From Anadara kagoshimensis (Eukaryota > Mollusca > Bivalvia > Arcoida > Arcidae), in contig CM037864.1 of the NCBI GenBank assembly GCA_021292105.1, positions 40,724,514 through 40,788,513 of the forward strand: a DNA stretch of 64,000 nt, written 5' to 3'. The number at the start of each line of letters is the position of its first letter. Position 1 is the stretch's first letter. Below are positions 45,339 through 56,802 of the stretch, one piece after another. The position numbers and the translations under genes are program-made. Under the pieces are notes generated by a model. That model ran no database searches, was not told the DNA's origin, and worked only from the letters and a program-made list of their open reading frames with translations.

Positions 45339-46311
45339 AAAGCTGTGTCAATTTAATCATGTTAATTGCAGGAAAGTAAAAAAATAAAAAAAATAAAAAA
45401 TACAACATGGGAGAATATATCAACATAACATTGAAGTGAAATTTAATTTATAACGGTATACAGGCATTTAACTGATTTAAAAACCAGCATTGTCTTAAAC
45501 AAGCTTCAACAGAGAAATGCCAATGCTGGTTAAAAATATTTTTTTCTGAAAATCAAAATGTTTAATTTATTTTTCTAGCATTAGTGTTAAGAAATACGAA
45601 ATGCAGCCAGTAACAGGTATAAGGTGAAAGAACTACTGGTAGTTGAATGTGGTTTACCAGTGCACCAATGGGAATTTTCCAAAATTTTCCGAAGAAATGT
45701 TAACAGGTATTGATCCTTATTCTAATTTTTAATTTAAGAAAGTTCATCTACACCTTCCATACCTTTTAATTTTCTATTTTCTTTTTTTTTAAGGTTTAAC
45801 TTTAAATTTCAAAACTATATGACTAATCATATCATTACAAGCACACGTATGTGTATACATAAAAAAATGTTCCAAAGTCTTGATCATAACAATTAATGCC
45901 TTTTCTTAGATAATGAAAAAAGTCTTGTTTATTAGCATGGAAAAAAGTCATCCATTTCCTTATTCCCAAGATTTACAGACTTAACTATACAGACAAGCCA
46001 GATTTAATTCTCTATATTTCTTCTAAGATTATCAGAAAAAAACGAACATAAATTCTTTTATCTTGGTCTTCATGAATAAGCTCCAATACATTTTTATTCC
46101 ACATTTTGATAATGGTTACTTAGTCGCATGTAAGAAAGCATTGATTTTTCTGGCTCAGAAGCGTCATCTTAAAGGAGCAGATTAATGCCTGTGACACTAT
46201 CAGGCTGAAAACAAACATATAAAATTCTTTAGATTTATCTAGACCTGGGTGAATGCACTGGCGGGTTTTGTTCTACCTTAGAACTATTCCGTTTTTATCT
46301 GGGAAGTAATT
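45339..46311. other. No recognised feature
   Basis: AT-rich sequence with A-rich runs; no exon supported. Confidence 0.45.
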
Positions 46312-46525
46312 TCCTGTGTGTCACTTACATGTCTTTGAATTAAATTTCTGTCTAAAGTAATTAATGAATTGTCTTCTATAGACTTCCCAATACTTGTATA
46401 AAAATATAATGTCTTTTGTGCTCACCTGAGTAAATGGAAATGGTGTGTCACTTACATGTCTTTGAATTAAAATTCTGTGTAAAGTAATTGATGAATTGTC
46501 TTCTATAGACTTCCAAATACATTCA
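46312..46525. repeat. Spaced direct duplication of about 82 bp
   Basis: GTGTCACTTACATGTCTTTG through GTCTTCTATAGACTTCC occurs at 46317-46391 and again 128 bp later. The spacer holds GTGCTCACCTGAGTAAATGG, which contains the 11-base motif GCTCACCTGAG found at the ends of the nearby composite elements. Confidence 0.88.
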
Positions 46526-46670
46526 AATTAAAACTATTTGTTAGTGTCATAACTTTGCCTATGAAGACAACTGAGGTCGTGCACCACCATGATATAAAAT
46601 TAAGGCAGAAAAAAAAGATTACGAGATAGTAGGTTTTATTTTGGGGGCCGAAGTGTAATATAAAAATAAA

Positions 46671-48387
46671 CAAGAGGCCCATGGGCCTTAACGCTCACCT
46701 GAGGACGAGTACATATCTTATGCAGAGGTTCAATGGTCAATGACATTAATAAAAGAGAATATCAAAATTTTCAGCAGTAAGGGCCAATAATATGCAAGTA
46801 TTTTTGCAAATTAATTATAATAATTATTATATAAGGATGCTATATATAACATTAAAAGTCTAGCTAAATATTATTTATAAACAGCTAAAACATCTGTATA
46901 TTAAAATGTGCATTAAGCCAATACCTACAATATTCCATATACAAGAGTTTATAGTTTTTGAGATAATTAACCATTTAAGTATTCGTTAGCATCTATGACC
47001 TTGATCTTTGAACCTATGACCTTCATTCATATATCAAAATGATTGTTGTGCAAATGCCTACAATATTCCAATATACATGCCTATACAAAAAGTTTATAGT
47101 TTTTGAGAAAATTAACCATTTAAGTATTCATTTGCATCTATGACCTTGACCTTTGTACCTATGACCTTCATTCATATATCAAAATGATCGTTAGGCCAAT
47201 ACCTACAATATTCCAATATACATGCCTATACAAAAAGTTAATAGTTTTTGAGATAATTAACCATTTAAGTATTCATTTGCATCTATGACCTTGACCTTTG
47301 AACCTATGACCTTCATTCATATATCAAATTGATCATTAGGCCAATACCTACAATATTCCAATATACATGCCTATACAAAAAGTTTATAGTTTTTGAGATA
47401 ATTAACCATTTAAGTATTTGTTCGCATCTTTGACCTTGACCTTTGAACCTATGACCTTTATTCATATATCAAAATGATCGTTGGGCCAATACCTACAATA
47501 TTCCAATATACATGCCTATACAAAAGTTTATAGTTTTTGAGATAATTAACCATTTCAGTACTTGTTTACATCTGTGACCTTGACCTTTGAACCCATGACC
47601 TTTATTCATATATCAAAATGACCATTGTGCCATTACCTACAATATTCTGATATACATGCCTATACAAAAAATTCATAGTTTTGCAGATAATTAACTATTT
47701 TGGTATTCTTGGACATCTGTGACCTTGACCTTTGAACCCATGACCCTGATCTATGTATCAAAATGATCGTCATGTCAATACCTACAAGTAACTGAAAATC
47801 CTATGCCATTATCACAAGAAATGTTAAAAAAATAAGCATTTTTTATCAAAGGTCAAAAACTGGGACATGACCTTGACCTTCGACCTTGACATCAATTGGA
47901 AGAAAATTGCAAGACAAGATCAACAGTGAAAACTCCATACAATTATCTTCAGCCGTTATGAAGTTATAACAATAAATGTCTCATTTTAAAAATTACATAA
48001 TTTTACGCAAAAAACGCGTAACCCATTTTTCGTCTAATTTTCATGAAAAACACAATTTTAATGTTCCCAGGTATGCTGAATCCAAATATCCAATCAAAAT
48101 TTGCCTGCACCTTTTGGTTTCAGAGAAGAAGATTTTTTTGTCTTTTTGCTATTTTTAGTAACAGCTGCTATCTTGTTGGGCGTGGCCAAACCCCGAACAC
48201 AATTTTGAAAGGCTGTTACCTAGGCATGATAACCACCAAGTTTCATCAAATATGGCCCAGTAGTTTTGGAGGAGAAGATTAAAATGTAAAGTTTACACAC
48301 GACACACGACGCACGACGGACGACGGACGACGGACGGTGATAGATTGCAATAGCTCATCTGAGCTTTTTGCTCAGGTGAGCTAAAAA
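46671..48387 (+). mobile_element. Composite element HINE-like 1
   Basis: Starts CAAGAGGCCCATGGGCC (with the perfect palindrome GGCCCATGGGCC), then CGCTCACCTGAG. A core array of 145-bp units follows (listed separately), then a unique part with AAAACGCGTAACCCATTTTT, a GACGGACGACGGACGACGG run and a terminal hairpin. The hairpin arms are AGCTCATCTGAGC and GCTCAGGTGAGCT around TTTTT, followed by CTAA. Subterminal inverted motif, tandem core, microsatellite and 3' hairpin are the layout of Helentron-associated non-autonomous elements (pearl and DINE-1 types). No protein is encoded. Confidence 0.85.
46880..47790 (+). repeat. 145-bp tandem core of composite element 1, about 6 copies
   Basis: GACCTTGACCTTTGAAC recurs at 46997 (variant), 47142, 47287, 47432, 47576 and 47721, giving a near-constant 145-bp period. 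Each unit also holds ATTCATATATCAAAATGATC, ACCTACAATATTCCAATATA and AGTTTTTGAGATAATTAACC. Each carries three TGACCT half-sites. Confidence 0.95.
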
Positions 48388-49021
48388 TTTGAATCACAGT
48401 TAAATAAAACTTAAGACATTTTTCATCATCTGTAAATTAAGCACACTAGAATTTCTTAAAATTCCTCCATGTTTGTGTTACTATACATTGAAATCATTAT
48501 CATATAAATTGAAAGTAATTCCCATCAAATATAGCAATAATTATAAAACTTCTTGGTCTTGGTAAATTACAAAGAAGTTTTGTACCCTTACTTGAACTAT
48601 GTATAAGGATGGTTTAGGAATGAGGTTTTTTTGAGACTAAGAACTTACTGGTACTTCAAAAGTGTGTGAAAATGAGACGACTACTTAGAAAACACCACTT
48701 TAAATGATACAATTAACTAAAACAGATCAAATTGGGTCACATCTATAATTAATGGGACATAAAAGTTATAGTTGATTAATGTAATTCACTTTCCAGTTTG
48801 CACGCTTCTTTGCTTCTTCAATGAAAATGGTTTTAAAAGGAAGCTGGAACCTTAGCCAATTTCTCAGGACCATCAAGGGATAAAAACAAACAAACTATCA
48901 ACAATGCCAGAGATTTTATAGTAGGAGTAGGTAATAAAAAATAACAATGAACATGAAGTTTTTTAATTTAAGATCGAAAGCAATATGCAGTTAGTAAACT
49001 TTGAAATAACAGAAAATACAA
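48388..49021. other. No recognised feature
   Basis: AT-rich sequence. Confidence 0.4.
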
Positions 49022-49212
49022 TACAGTAAAACCTCGTTATAATACCCCTCGATAACTTTGCCACCTCACTTATTGCCACACTATTTTAAAGTCCCCTAAT
49101 CCATTTTGTTTATGTTTTTCTTTATGAGCCTCCCTCAATTTATCGCCAAACGCCTTTATAACGCCAAAATTTGACTGAACAAATGGTGGCAATGAATTTA
49201 GGTTATACTGTA
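49022..49212 (+). mobile_element. MITE family C, copy C3
   Basis: TACAGTAAAACCTCGTTATA on the left and AATTTAGGTTATACTGTA on the right form TIRs. The interior CTCGATAACTTTGCCACCTC and ATTTTGTTTATGTTTTTC is the inverse of C1 and C2. This is the best-preserved left end of the family. Confidence 0.9.
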
Positions 49213-49554
49213 AATGGTGCATCTTATCACATTGAATGACAACTAAACATTTCATTTTAGAAAATGCATGAAATATCAAATATGGGAGCTGGTTAACTGT
49301 TTCCGATTCCTATTTCTTCCATCTCTCCACCTCTGATACAGCTAAAGACAAAATCATCAGGTGTCAGATGAAAAAACTACTCCACAATAACTAAACAAAC
49401 ACTTGTGATCAATAAAAAATACCTCCATTATGGTATGATACACCAATAAAGTTCTAATTAACTATCTGACGAGTGTGAGTTATCTTAACATGGCTAAAGT
49501 GAGTGTTACTAATCATCCAATGTAAATATGATATCTCATAAGATGATTTGGAAC
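49213..49554. other. No recognised feature
   Basis: AT-rich sequence. Confidence 0.4.
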
Positions 49555-49800
49555 AATTACATGCAAATAGGCAGTGTTGATGGGAAAAAGAAGTGATCAA
49601 ACGATTACATGCAAATAGCCAGTGTAAATTGGAAATTGGAAAAGAAGTGGTCCAACAATTACATGCAAATAGCTAGTGTAAATTGGAAAAGAAGTGGTCC
49701 AACAATTACATGCATATAGGCAGTGTTGATGGGAAAAAGAAGTGATCAAATGATTACATGCAAATAGCCAGTGGAAGTGATGAAATAGCCAGTTGAAATG
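49555..49800. repeat. Minisatellite of about 55-60 bp, 4 copies
   Basis: GATTACATGCAAATAGCCAG or close variants recur four times, with AAAGAAGTGATC or AAAGAAGTGGTCC between them. Outer copies (GTGTTGATGGGAAAAAGAAG) differ from inner copies (GTGTAAATTGG). Confidence 0.88.
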
Positions 49801-50059
49801 GAAAAACTGAAAAGAAAACAGGAAAACTAGTGATATTCACCATAGTAACTAAGTTTAGGGACCACGCTGACTCTAAATATCAACTGACAGTGAGAGCTTT
49901 AACACAATAATAATAATAATCTTCATCAAATATATATACTTGATAACATAGACTCAACAGGGTTATATGGATTTTATAGGGTTATATGGATTTATAAAAT
50001 AACTATGCATAATGTAAATATAATATTTGTGACTAATTAAATACCAAAATGGTGCAATT

Positions 50060-50345
50060 CCTAGTAGATATATCTACAATAATCATACTGATAATGTTTT
50101 TATCTCCCGTGTTTCAAAGAAAGAGGGGGATATTAAATTCGAGTTTTTGTCTGTCCTTCTGTCCAAAATACTTGTCTGAACAAATTCTGCATAATTATGA
50201 AGTACTATCACACCAAACATGGAACAAAGCATCAACATTGATAGGGGATGTGCATATTGTTAACCTGAGTTGGTTTGCTCATTTTCATGGGAGTTATGGC
50301 CCCTTAAACATAAACAAAATCACTAACAAAGAACCAGCAGTGAAT
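50060..50345 (+). mobile_element. Probable dispersed repeat remnant
   Basis: CCCGTGTTTCAAAGAAAGAG, GGGGGATATTAAATTCGAG, TGTCTGTCCTTCTGTCC and GGGAGTTATGGCCCCTTAAA, in that order, resemble a molluscan dispersed repeat known to me only from memory. A 113-codon plus frame spans it but has no domain and is not called a gene. No second copy occurs in the window. Confidence 0.4.
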
Positions 50346-50619
50346 TTGCTTGTTATTTATTCATTGCCAGCCGTAGTGTGGGTGATGTGATGTCTGAGTT
50401 TTCTTGATTCCAAGCTGAATTTAGTCAGTTGTTGTAGAAATTAGAAGTGATGGATAATAATTACATGAAGTATTTATGGCACAAACTGCAAAAATGTTAT
50501 CATTAAAATGTGTTAACATAAAATTTAAACACAAAAAACTGATCATTATTTATATTTTGCCATATTTAAATTATAAAAATACAAACATACCAATCCATGC
50601 CTAAATCACAATCCAGACT

Positions 50620-50705
50620 TTGAAACTTACAAGTTAGGTTAAACACGTGAACTTCCATCAGAGAAGTGATGCCAGGTGCTCCGGAAGGGTAAGCACCTCC
50701 TGTTT
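50620..50705 (+). repeat. Dispersed repeat, copy 1 of 2
   Basis: GTGAACTTCCATCAGAGAAG then TGATGCCAGGTGCTCCGGAA and GGTAAGCACCTCCTG correspond to 58040-58095. The preceding CAAATCACAATCCCAGA-like segment also matches. Confidence 0.7.
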
Positions 50706-50944
50706 ATAAAATTCTACAAACTGAACCACTCATTTATCAACCATTATCAGTACACAAAAAATTAGGGTCATTTCCCATAAACCTATACAACAATATTTTT
50801 TAATCTACTGCAAGATTTTCTATTTGAAATTCAATAAAAATTGTAAGCACTATATAGTGCTTTACTAAATTCTGATATGATAAAATTTGTTCCATTTATA
50901 ATAAATATCATCAATTTTGAAGAAAAAAATAATAAAATTAAAAA

Positions 50945-52634
50945 CAAGAGGCCCATGGGCCTTATACGCTCACCTGATAACTAATGGCTAGCTGATAGAT
51001 TTAAAGTAAACGTAAATACTAAACCCCAATGACTTTTTTCTTGAATACAAAATGATCATTGTATCAATACCTACAACATTCTAATATACATGCCTATACA
51101 AAAAGTTTATAGTTTTCGAGATAATTAACCATTTCGGTATTGTTTTCACATCTGTGACCTTGACCTTTGAACCCATGACCTTTTTCTATACATCAAAATG
51201 ATGGTTGTATCAATACCTACAACATTCTAATACACATGTCTATACAAAAAGTTTATAGTTTTCAAGATAATTAACCATTTCAATATTGTTTTGCATCTGT
51301 GACCTTGACCTTTGAACCCATGACCTTTTTCTATACATCAAAATGATCGTTGTATCAATACCTACAACATTATAATATACATGCCTATACAAAAAGTTTA
51401 TAGTTTTCGAGATAATTAACCATTTCAGTATTGATTCGCATCTGTGACCTTGACCTTTGAACCCATGACCGTTTACTATACATCAAAACGATTGTTGTAT
51501 CAATACCTACAACATTCTAATATAAATGCCTATACAAAAAGTTTATAGTTGTCGAGATAATTAACCATTTTGGTATTGTTTCGCATCTGTGACCTTGACC
51601 TTTGAACCCATGACCTTTTTCTATACATCAAAATAATCGTTGTATCAATATCTACAACATTCCAATATACATGCCTATACAAAAAGTTTATAGTTTTCGA
51701 GATAATTAACGATTTCGGTGTTGTTTCGCATCTGTGACCTTGACCTTTGAACCCATGACCTTTTTCTATACATCAAAATGATCGTTGTATCAATACCTAC
51801 AACATTCTAATATACATGCCTATACAAAAAGTTTATAGTTTTCGAGATAATTAACCATTTTGGTATTGTTTCGCATCTGTGACCTTGACCTTTGAAACCC
51901 ATGACCTTTTTCTATACATCAAAATGATCGTTGTATCAATACCTACAACATTCTAATATACATGACTATACAAAAAGTTTATAGTTTTCAAGATAATTAA
52001 CCATTTCAATATTGTTTTGCATCTGTGACCTTGACCTTTGAACCCATGACCTTTTTCTATACATCAAAATGATCGTTGCATCAATACCTACAACATTCTA
52101 ATATACATGACTATACAAAAAGTTTATAGTTTTCGAGATAATAATTATAATCAGAGGTAAAAAAAATTAGGTCACGACCTTCACAATTGACCTTGACCTC
52201 ATTTTGAAGATACTAACTAGAAGATGTCAAAACTGAAAACCCCATGTCATTATCTGGTCAAGTAGTCAAGTTATAACAATTTGAAGCTATTTTACGATTT
52301 TTTCAAAATTAAATGCAAAAACGCGTAACCCATTTTTCGACCGAATTTCACAAAATGAACAAACTAAAGGCTTAAGACCCTAGAGAAGCCAAATATCTCA
52401 TCAGATTTTTTCTCCAAACAATACTTTCGGAGAAGAAGATTTTTTAAGATTTTTGCACCCCTAGGTCACCTTGACCTAGTTATGGTAGCCATGGCAACGC
52501 CACGAACAAATCTGAATTGCACCGACCCAGACATGCTTCTGACCAAGTCTCATTGAAATCTGCCAAGTACTTTCAGAGGAGAAGTCGAAAATGTGAAAAG
52601 TTTACGACGACAACGACGACGACAGACAACGGAC

Positions 52635-52666
<32 letters not shown>

Positions 52667-52686
52667 TGGCTCAGGTGAGCTAAAAA
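50945..52686 (+). mobile_element. Composite element HINE-like 2
   Basis: Same ends and layout as the element at 46671: CAAGAGGCCCATGGGCC, then CGCTCACCTGA, seven 145-bp core units, AAAACGCGTAACCCATTTTT, a CGACGACAACGACGACGAC run, and a hairpin with arms AGCTCACTTGAGCC and GGCTCAGGTGAGCT around TTT, followed by CTAA. Both elements lie in the same orientation, 2.6 kb apart. The core units of this copy resemble one another more than those of copy 1. Confidence 0.88.
51035..52140 (+). repeat. 145-bp tandem core of composite element 2, 7 copies
   Basis: GACCTTGACCTTTGAACCC recurs at 51156, 51301, 51446, 51591, 51736, 51881 and 52027. The last step is 146 bp because of one inserted A. Units share CATCAAAATGATCGTTGTAT, ACCTACAACATTCTAATATA and AGTTTTCGAGATAATTAACC. 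Confidence 0.97.
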
Positions 52687-53345
52687 GAGTTCTTTTGTAT
52701 CTTCATATTCTATATAAATTTCTACTGATGTTAAATCAAGTAAAAATGGAAACTTCTATATGCCTGTAGACATTCATGGCACTATGGCAGCTTAACAAAG
52801 TTACACATTGGGACTTATGTTAGCCTCCAGGTACTCCAGATATGGAATCTAAATCTGAACGTCATGGCAACAATAGAGGGCAGCTGGTGCAATTAAAACC
52901 AGCAATTTAATTTGTCCATACCCTGGAGTTATATTTTTTTCTCATCATTATTATATTTACTGATTAAATTTAGTGACATCTGTATGGAAAACTTTATCTG
53001 AACTCTGATTTCTCCAAAGGTCTTATTTCAACTATTTCTAGGCCAAAAAATGTTTATTTTTTATGATTTTTTTAATGACATTCTTTAATGATATTGGTTT
53101 TCAGGAGGTAAACTCCTATACACATATCTAAATTATTAAAGTATCTTTTTCCCATCAAACTTTTTGTGCATTCTAATTTGATTATTGAATTCAGAATTTT
53201 CATGAAAATAGGGTTATACCTTAGTTACAAAATACCCAATTCAAATAACAGGAATTTGTAGATTGATTATCTATAGCTATGTTTAACAGAAGCTCCAACA
53301 TTGCTCTTAATAATTTATGGGGACTTCTTGACTGCAATGTCAAGC
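52687..53345. other. No recognised feature
   Basis: AT-rich sequence. Confidence 0.4.
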
Positions 53346-53346
53346 A

Positions 53347-53630
53347 TATTGCTATGGAAGATACCAATTGCCAACATACTGCCAATCAAAATGGCAGATA
53401 CCAGTACCAGTTGCAAAGGTGATGACAAGCAGCATGCAATATATCAGTTGCCAATACACAGCAAAGCAACAAGACAGATACCAGTTGCCAAGGTGATGAC
53501 AAGCAACATGGCAGATACCAGTTGCCAAGGTGACGACAAGCAGCATAGCAGATACCATTGCCAAGACATTGTCAGGTGCTATAGCAATACCAGTTGCCAA
53601 GATACTGTCAAGCAAAGGCGTTCTTGACAA
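53347..53630. repeat. Degenerate minisatellite of about 37-45 bp
   Basis: ATGGCAGATACCAGTTGCCA then AGGTGATGACAAGCAGC and variants recur about six times. Frames of 92-108 codons on both strands follow from the repeat and are not supported as genes. Confidence 0.88.
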
Positions 53631-54192
53631 TTAACTTATTCCCATGGTAAAAATTTAGAGGCTAAACTAAGGACAAAATGAATACATTTTCCCCAATTAA
53701 ATTGCATACATGCTATTTATTTTACCAGTATATAAAACTATGCAAATTTGTGTATATAGACTTTCAGATCACAATTTAATTTCAGTGAAGAAAATTAATT
53801 TTAAATCATGATGGTAATTTTGTGCAAATTTATGTATGCAATAATGAATTACATATCAATCATGTTGTATAAAGTAATTTCCTTTCCATTTCCAATTTGT
53901 GTATTACAAAACTTATCTGTCACTCCCAGAATCCATTTCCCCCAAACGACGTAATTAACATTTACATTAATATATTAAAGACTCTATGTTTTTTTCAGAG
54001 AAGAAACAATGTTACTCCGAGAAACTATTTGCCCAAACCAGTAACATTTCATTAACATATAGAAGACTCAATGTTTTTTAAGTAAAGAAACACAAATAAA
54101 AATTCTAATTTTGAGCAAAGCAGTAAAGACAGAAAATATCTTAATTTCCTTCTGCATATTATTATGGTCACTAATTAACATATAAGTTCGTA
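53631..54192. other. AT-rich with one diverged duplication
   Basis: AACATTTACATTAATATATT then AAAGACTCTATG (53956-53990) recurs near 54044-54072 as AACATTTCATTAACATATAG then AAGACTCAATG. Confidence 0.5.
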
Positions 54193-54485
54193 CATTCATG
54201 AATATCACAGGACAAAAAACCTTCTTGACACTTTAATAATTAAAGATAGCTTTAAGATGGCATAAAGTCATCTTTAACCAAATTACCATATCTTTACACT
54301 GTCTTTAAAAATAGATACACTGTAGTATTTGCATTCATGAATATCACAGGATGAAAAACCTTTTTAACACTTTAATAATTAAAGACAGCTTAAAGATTTC
54401 ATAAAGTCATCAGCTTTAACCAAGTTAAAACATCTTTACACTGTCTTTATGTTGTCTTTACAAATAGATATACTGTAGTATTTGC
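54193..54485. repeat. Two-copy tandem duplication, 139-bp offset
   Basis: CATTCATGAATATCACAGGA, CACTTTAATAATTAAAGA and TTTACACTGTCTTTA, ending ACTGTAGTATTTG, occur in both copies. TTTAAAGATAGCTTTAAGAT-type inverted words within each unit may fold. Confidence 0.9.
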
Positions 54486-54660
54486 TGTATGTAAATGTTC
54501 ACATTTGTCATTAAATCACAAAAATAGATCCACCATGTATCCTATTTTTGATTTCAATTCAAACTTAAAAAAATTCTATGTCCAACAACTCCACCTTTTT
54601 ATCCTTAAAAAGAATGATTGATAGCTGTTACAAATAACCTGACCAAATATACCGGTAATT

Positions 54661-54871
54661 AAAACTGTCTTTTGAGAGCCAAATACCCCTGCCCCCAACG
54701 TTTAATGTTTTCCTGTGACCTTGACCTTTAAGATATGACCTTGGTTCAAGGTCATGACACACCTTTAGACCATGAAGATTATTCATGTGAAGTTTTATTA
54801 CTGTCTTTCAAAGCAGCTATGAGATATGGCCCAAACATGATTTTACACGGATGGACAGACATGGTAATTCA

Positions 54872-54910
<39 letters not shown>

Positions 54911-54922
54911 GGGGGGTAATAA
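54661..54922 (+). mobile_element. Family P element, copy P4 (diverged)
   Basis: AAAACTGTCTTTTGAGAGCC then AAATACCCCTGCCCCC, GACCTTGACCTTTAAGATA, CACGGATGGACAGACATGG and GGTAATTCAT. The position of the usual TATACCCC segment is taken by a (TG)n and G9 run ending GGTAATAATG. Confidence 0.75.
54877..54916. repeat. (TG)n followed by a G run
   Basis: About 16 TG units followed by roughly nine G. It lies inside copy P4. Confidence 0.97.
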
Positions 54923-55011
54923 TGATACAAAATACAAAAATACAAATACTTTATTTGTACAAATACGCCCCATTGGGCAGTGTACAGACTATACAACATA
55001 AAACTTTAAGG
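54923..55011. other. Unassigned segment between P4 and the TIR element
   Basis: ATACAAATACTTTATTTGTA is self-complementary in part. The following CGCCCCATTGGGCAGTG resembles a repeat 3' end, but nothing can be assigned. Confidence 0.3.
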
Positions 55012-55013
55012 TA

Positions 55014-56356
55014 CCGTATATTTCCGTATATACGTCGCCCCAGTAGATACGTCGCACCCCCACCCCAGTCCAGCAAGCCCAGTATTTTCTAAAGGTCGTC
55101 TACATACGTCGCAGCCAAAAATTTGCAAGAGAAAATTCGAGATTTGCTCAGGGAGAGCCATTGATTTTCAATTCCATGAATAAAGAAACAAAAGCTTTTA
55201 CCGGTGTTATTTATTATTTTTCTTCTTAATAAATATTGTTTGAATAGCTTGTGTAAATCAAACATGTATGTAGATACTTTTTTTAACATGTATGGATATA
55301 AATGATGTATATTGCTTGAATAAAACATGTACTTTTTGGCTCCCGATCATGAGATCGGTAAATTCACATGTTGTTGTCACCGACAAAGGAAGTCAAAGTT
55401 TGATCATGCGCAGAGGTTGCGATATGTATTGCATGATTTGTTTAAACAAGGGGGTCGCTTATAGCGTTATTAGACTCATGTTTCAGATTTTATAATACTG
55501 GACTGTCGGTATTATGTTAAAGTTGACGATCTATTGCTTACTCGGGGGTAAATATCGCCATTATATATTATTCAGAATGACATGTGGTTTTGCATTCGAG
55601 AGTATTGGCCAATAACTAGGACGACCTTCTGTTGTTTGAACTTTTGTGAAATAGTAATTTGTATTCATTTTTGTTGCGTTTAAAATCTAAACATGTCGTT
55701 GGAATTGCAAATTAAATTTTAATAAATTTTATGAATATCCCGATTAGCGATTGTCCAATCCCGACATTTTTTACTCAAACCGAAAAATACGAAAGTGCCG
55801 TATGACCTCTGACATAGGAATATATAATTAGTGTTTGTAATGGCGGCGCTTTCTTCTTCAATATATAAACATAGGTACCGGTAAACATGGACGATTATAT
55901 CAATGGACAAGTTATCTGGAATGGCTTCAATCATTAAACAAACGAGACACACGCGAGGTGTTACCAGGAGGACTTGATTATTTAAAGTTAATTACAGGTG
56001 ACCAGGTATTTACTTCTTTGCCGACGGCTATTTTGTTACACGTGACAACTTGAAAATGAGACTCATACTTACCTTAATTAATTAATTATTTGTTTATTTT
56101 AAAGACTTTATTGGTCAAATTTAATAATAAAAAATATATCACATATAATAAAAATAATAACAAAAATACAATAAAGAGCAAAATTTACTTTCAACTAGAA
56201 AATTACCTTGACTTCCGGTTTGTCGATCTTCTAAAATGCCTTGAAAATTCGAGACAGATTATCAAAATATTTTAATGTCGGCTAGTTAAGTCGCATTGCA
56301 TTTTAAAATTTTAAAATTTAATGAAAAAGTTGCGACGTATCTATGGAAATATACGG
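55014..56356. mobile_element. 1343-bp pogo/mariner-like TIR element
   Basis: CCGTATATTTCCGTATATAC then GTCGC on the left is inverted on the right with 23 of 25 positions matching. TA sits directly outside each end (55012-55013 and 56357-56358). TACGTCGCA recurs three times within the left 100 bp. The interior has raised CpG and three short frames (61-77 codons) with no transposase signature, so the element is non-autonomous. Its middle could be transduplicated host sequence or decayed element sequence. Confidence 0.85.
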
Positions 56357-56394
56357 TATGTAATGTTTACAGATGAAATACATGTATAATGGAA

Positions 56395-56802
56395 GGAATT
56401 AACAAAAACAGTACAATATTTATACGCTATTTAAATGTATGAATTATGATTTATGTAAGGGTCATAAGTCTGTTGGCCCTTACTGTAAAACAGTTATATA
56501 TAAACCTTGCAACAGAGGTGGACTCTTACTCATTGTGAAATCTCCATCATTGGGATTCATTAGCACTGAGAAAATACTCTGTAAGTCTAATGAAGTAATT
56601 TCGAAGACTGTTTAACAAGGTTTATAAAAAGTTCCTGTATATAAGGTGCGTACAGCTGGCATGAAAGAAGAAAATGAGCTTCATTTTCTATACCTGAGCT
56701 GCTGCGCAATATTTTGAGCAGAGACTGATATTGTACATTGGGTGGCTTCCTGATAAAATGATACACCAAGAAAAATTGTAAATTATTGTAAAATGTTACC
56801 AA
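56395..56802 (-). mobile_element. LINE ORF2 C-terminal remnant (minus strand)
   Basis: The minus frame contains ENEAHFLLSCQLY, then an EAHF...C arrangement typical of the C-terminal segment of LINE polyproteins (usual form ENxxHFLxxCPxY). Downstream in a continuing minus reading are SIFSVLMNPND and a KS...R-like stretch that fit the following LMS-type segment, interrupted by a stop near 56587. Only the last part of the ORF remains; no reverse transcriptase core is present. Clade cannot be assigned. Confidence 0.7.

Noticed and set aside
50049-50390. 113-codon plus-strand frame
   Set aside because: Overlaps a probable dispersed repeat, is low in coding character and has no recognisable domain.
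46880-52140. CRISPR-like arrays (regular direct repeats)
   Set aside because: The 145-bp units are fully repetitive with no unique spacers, and the context is eukaryotic.
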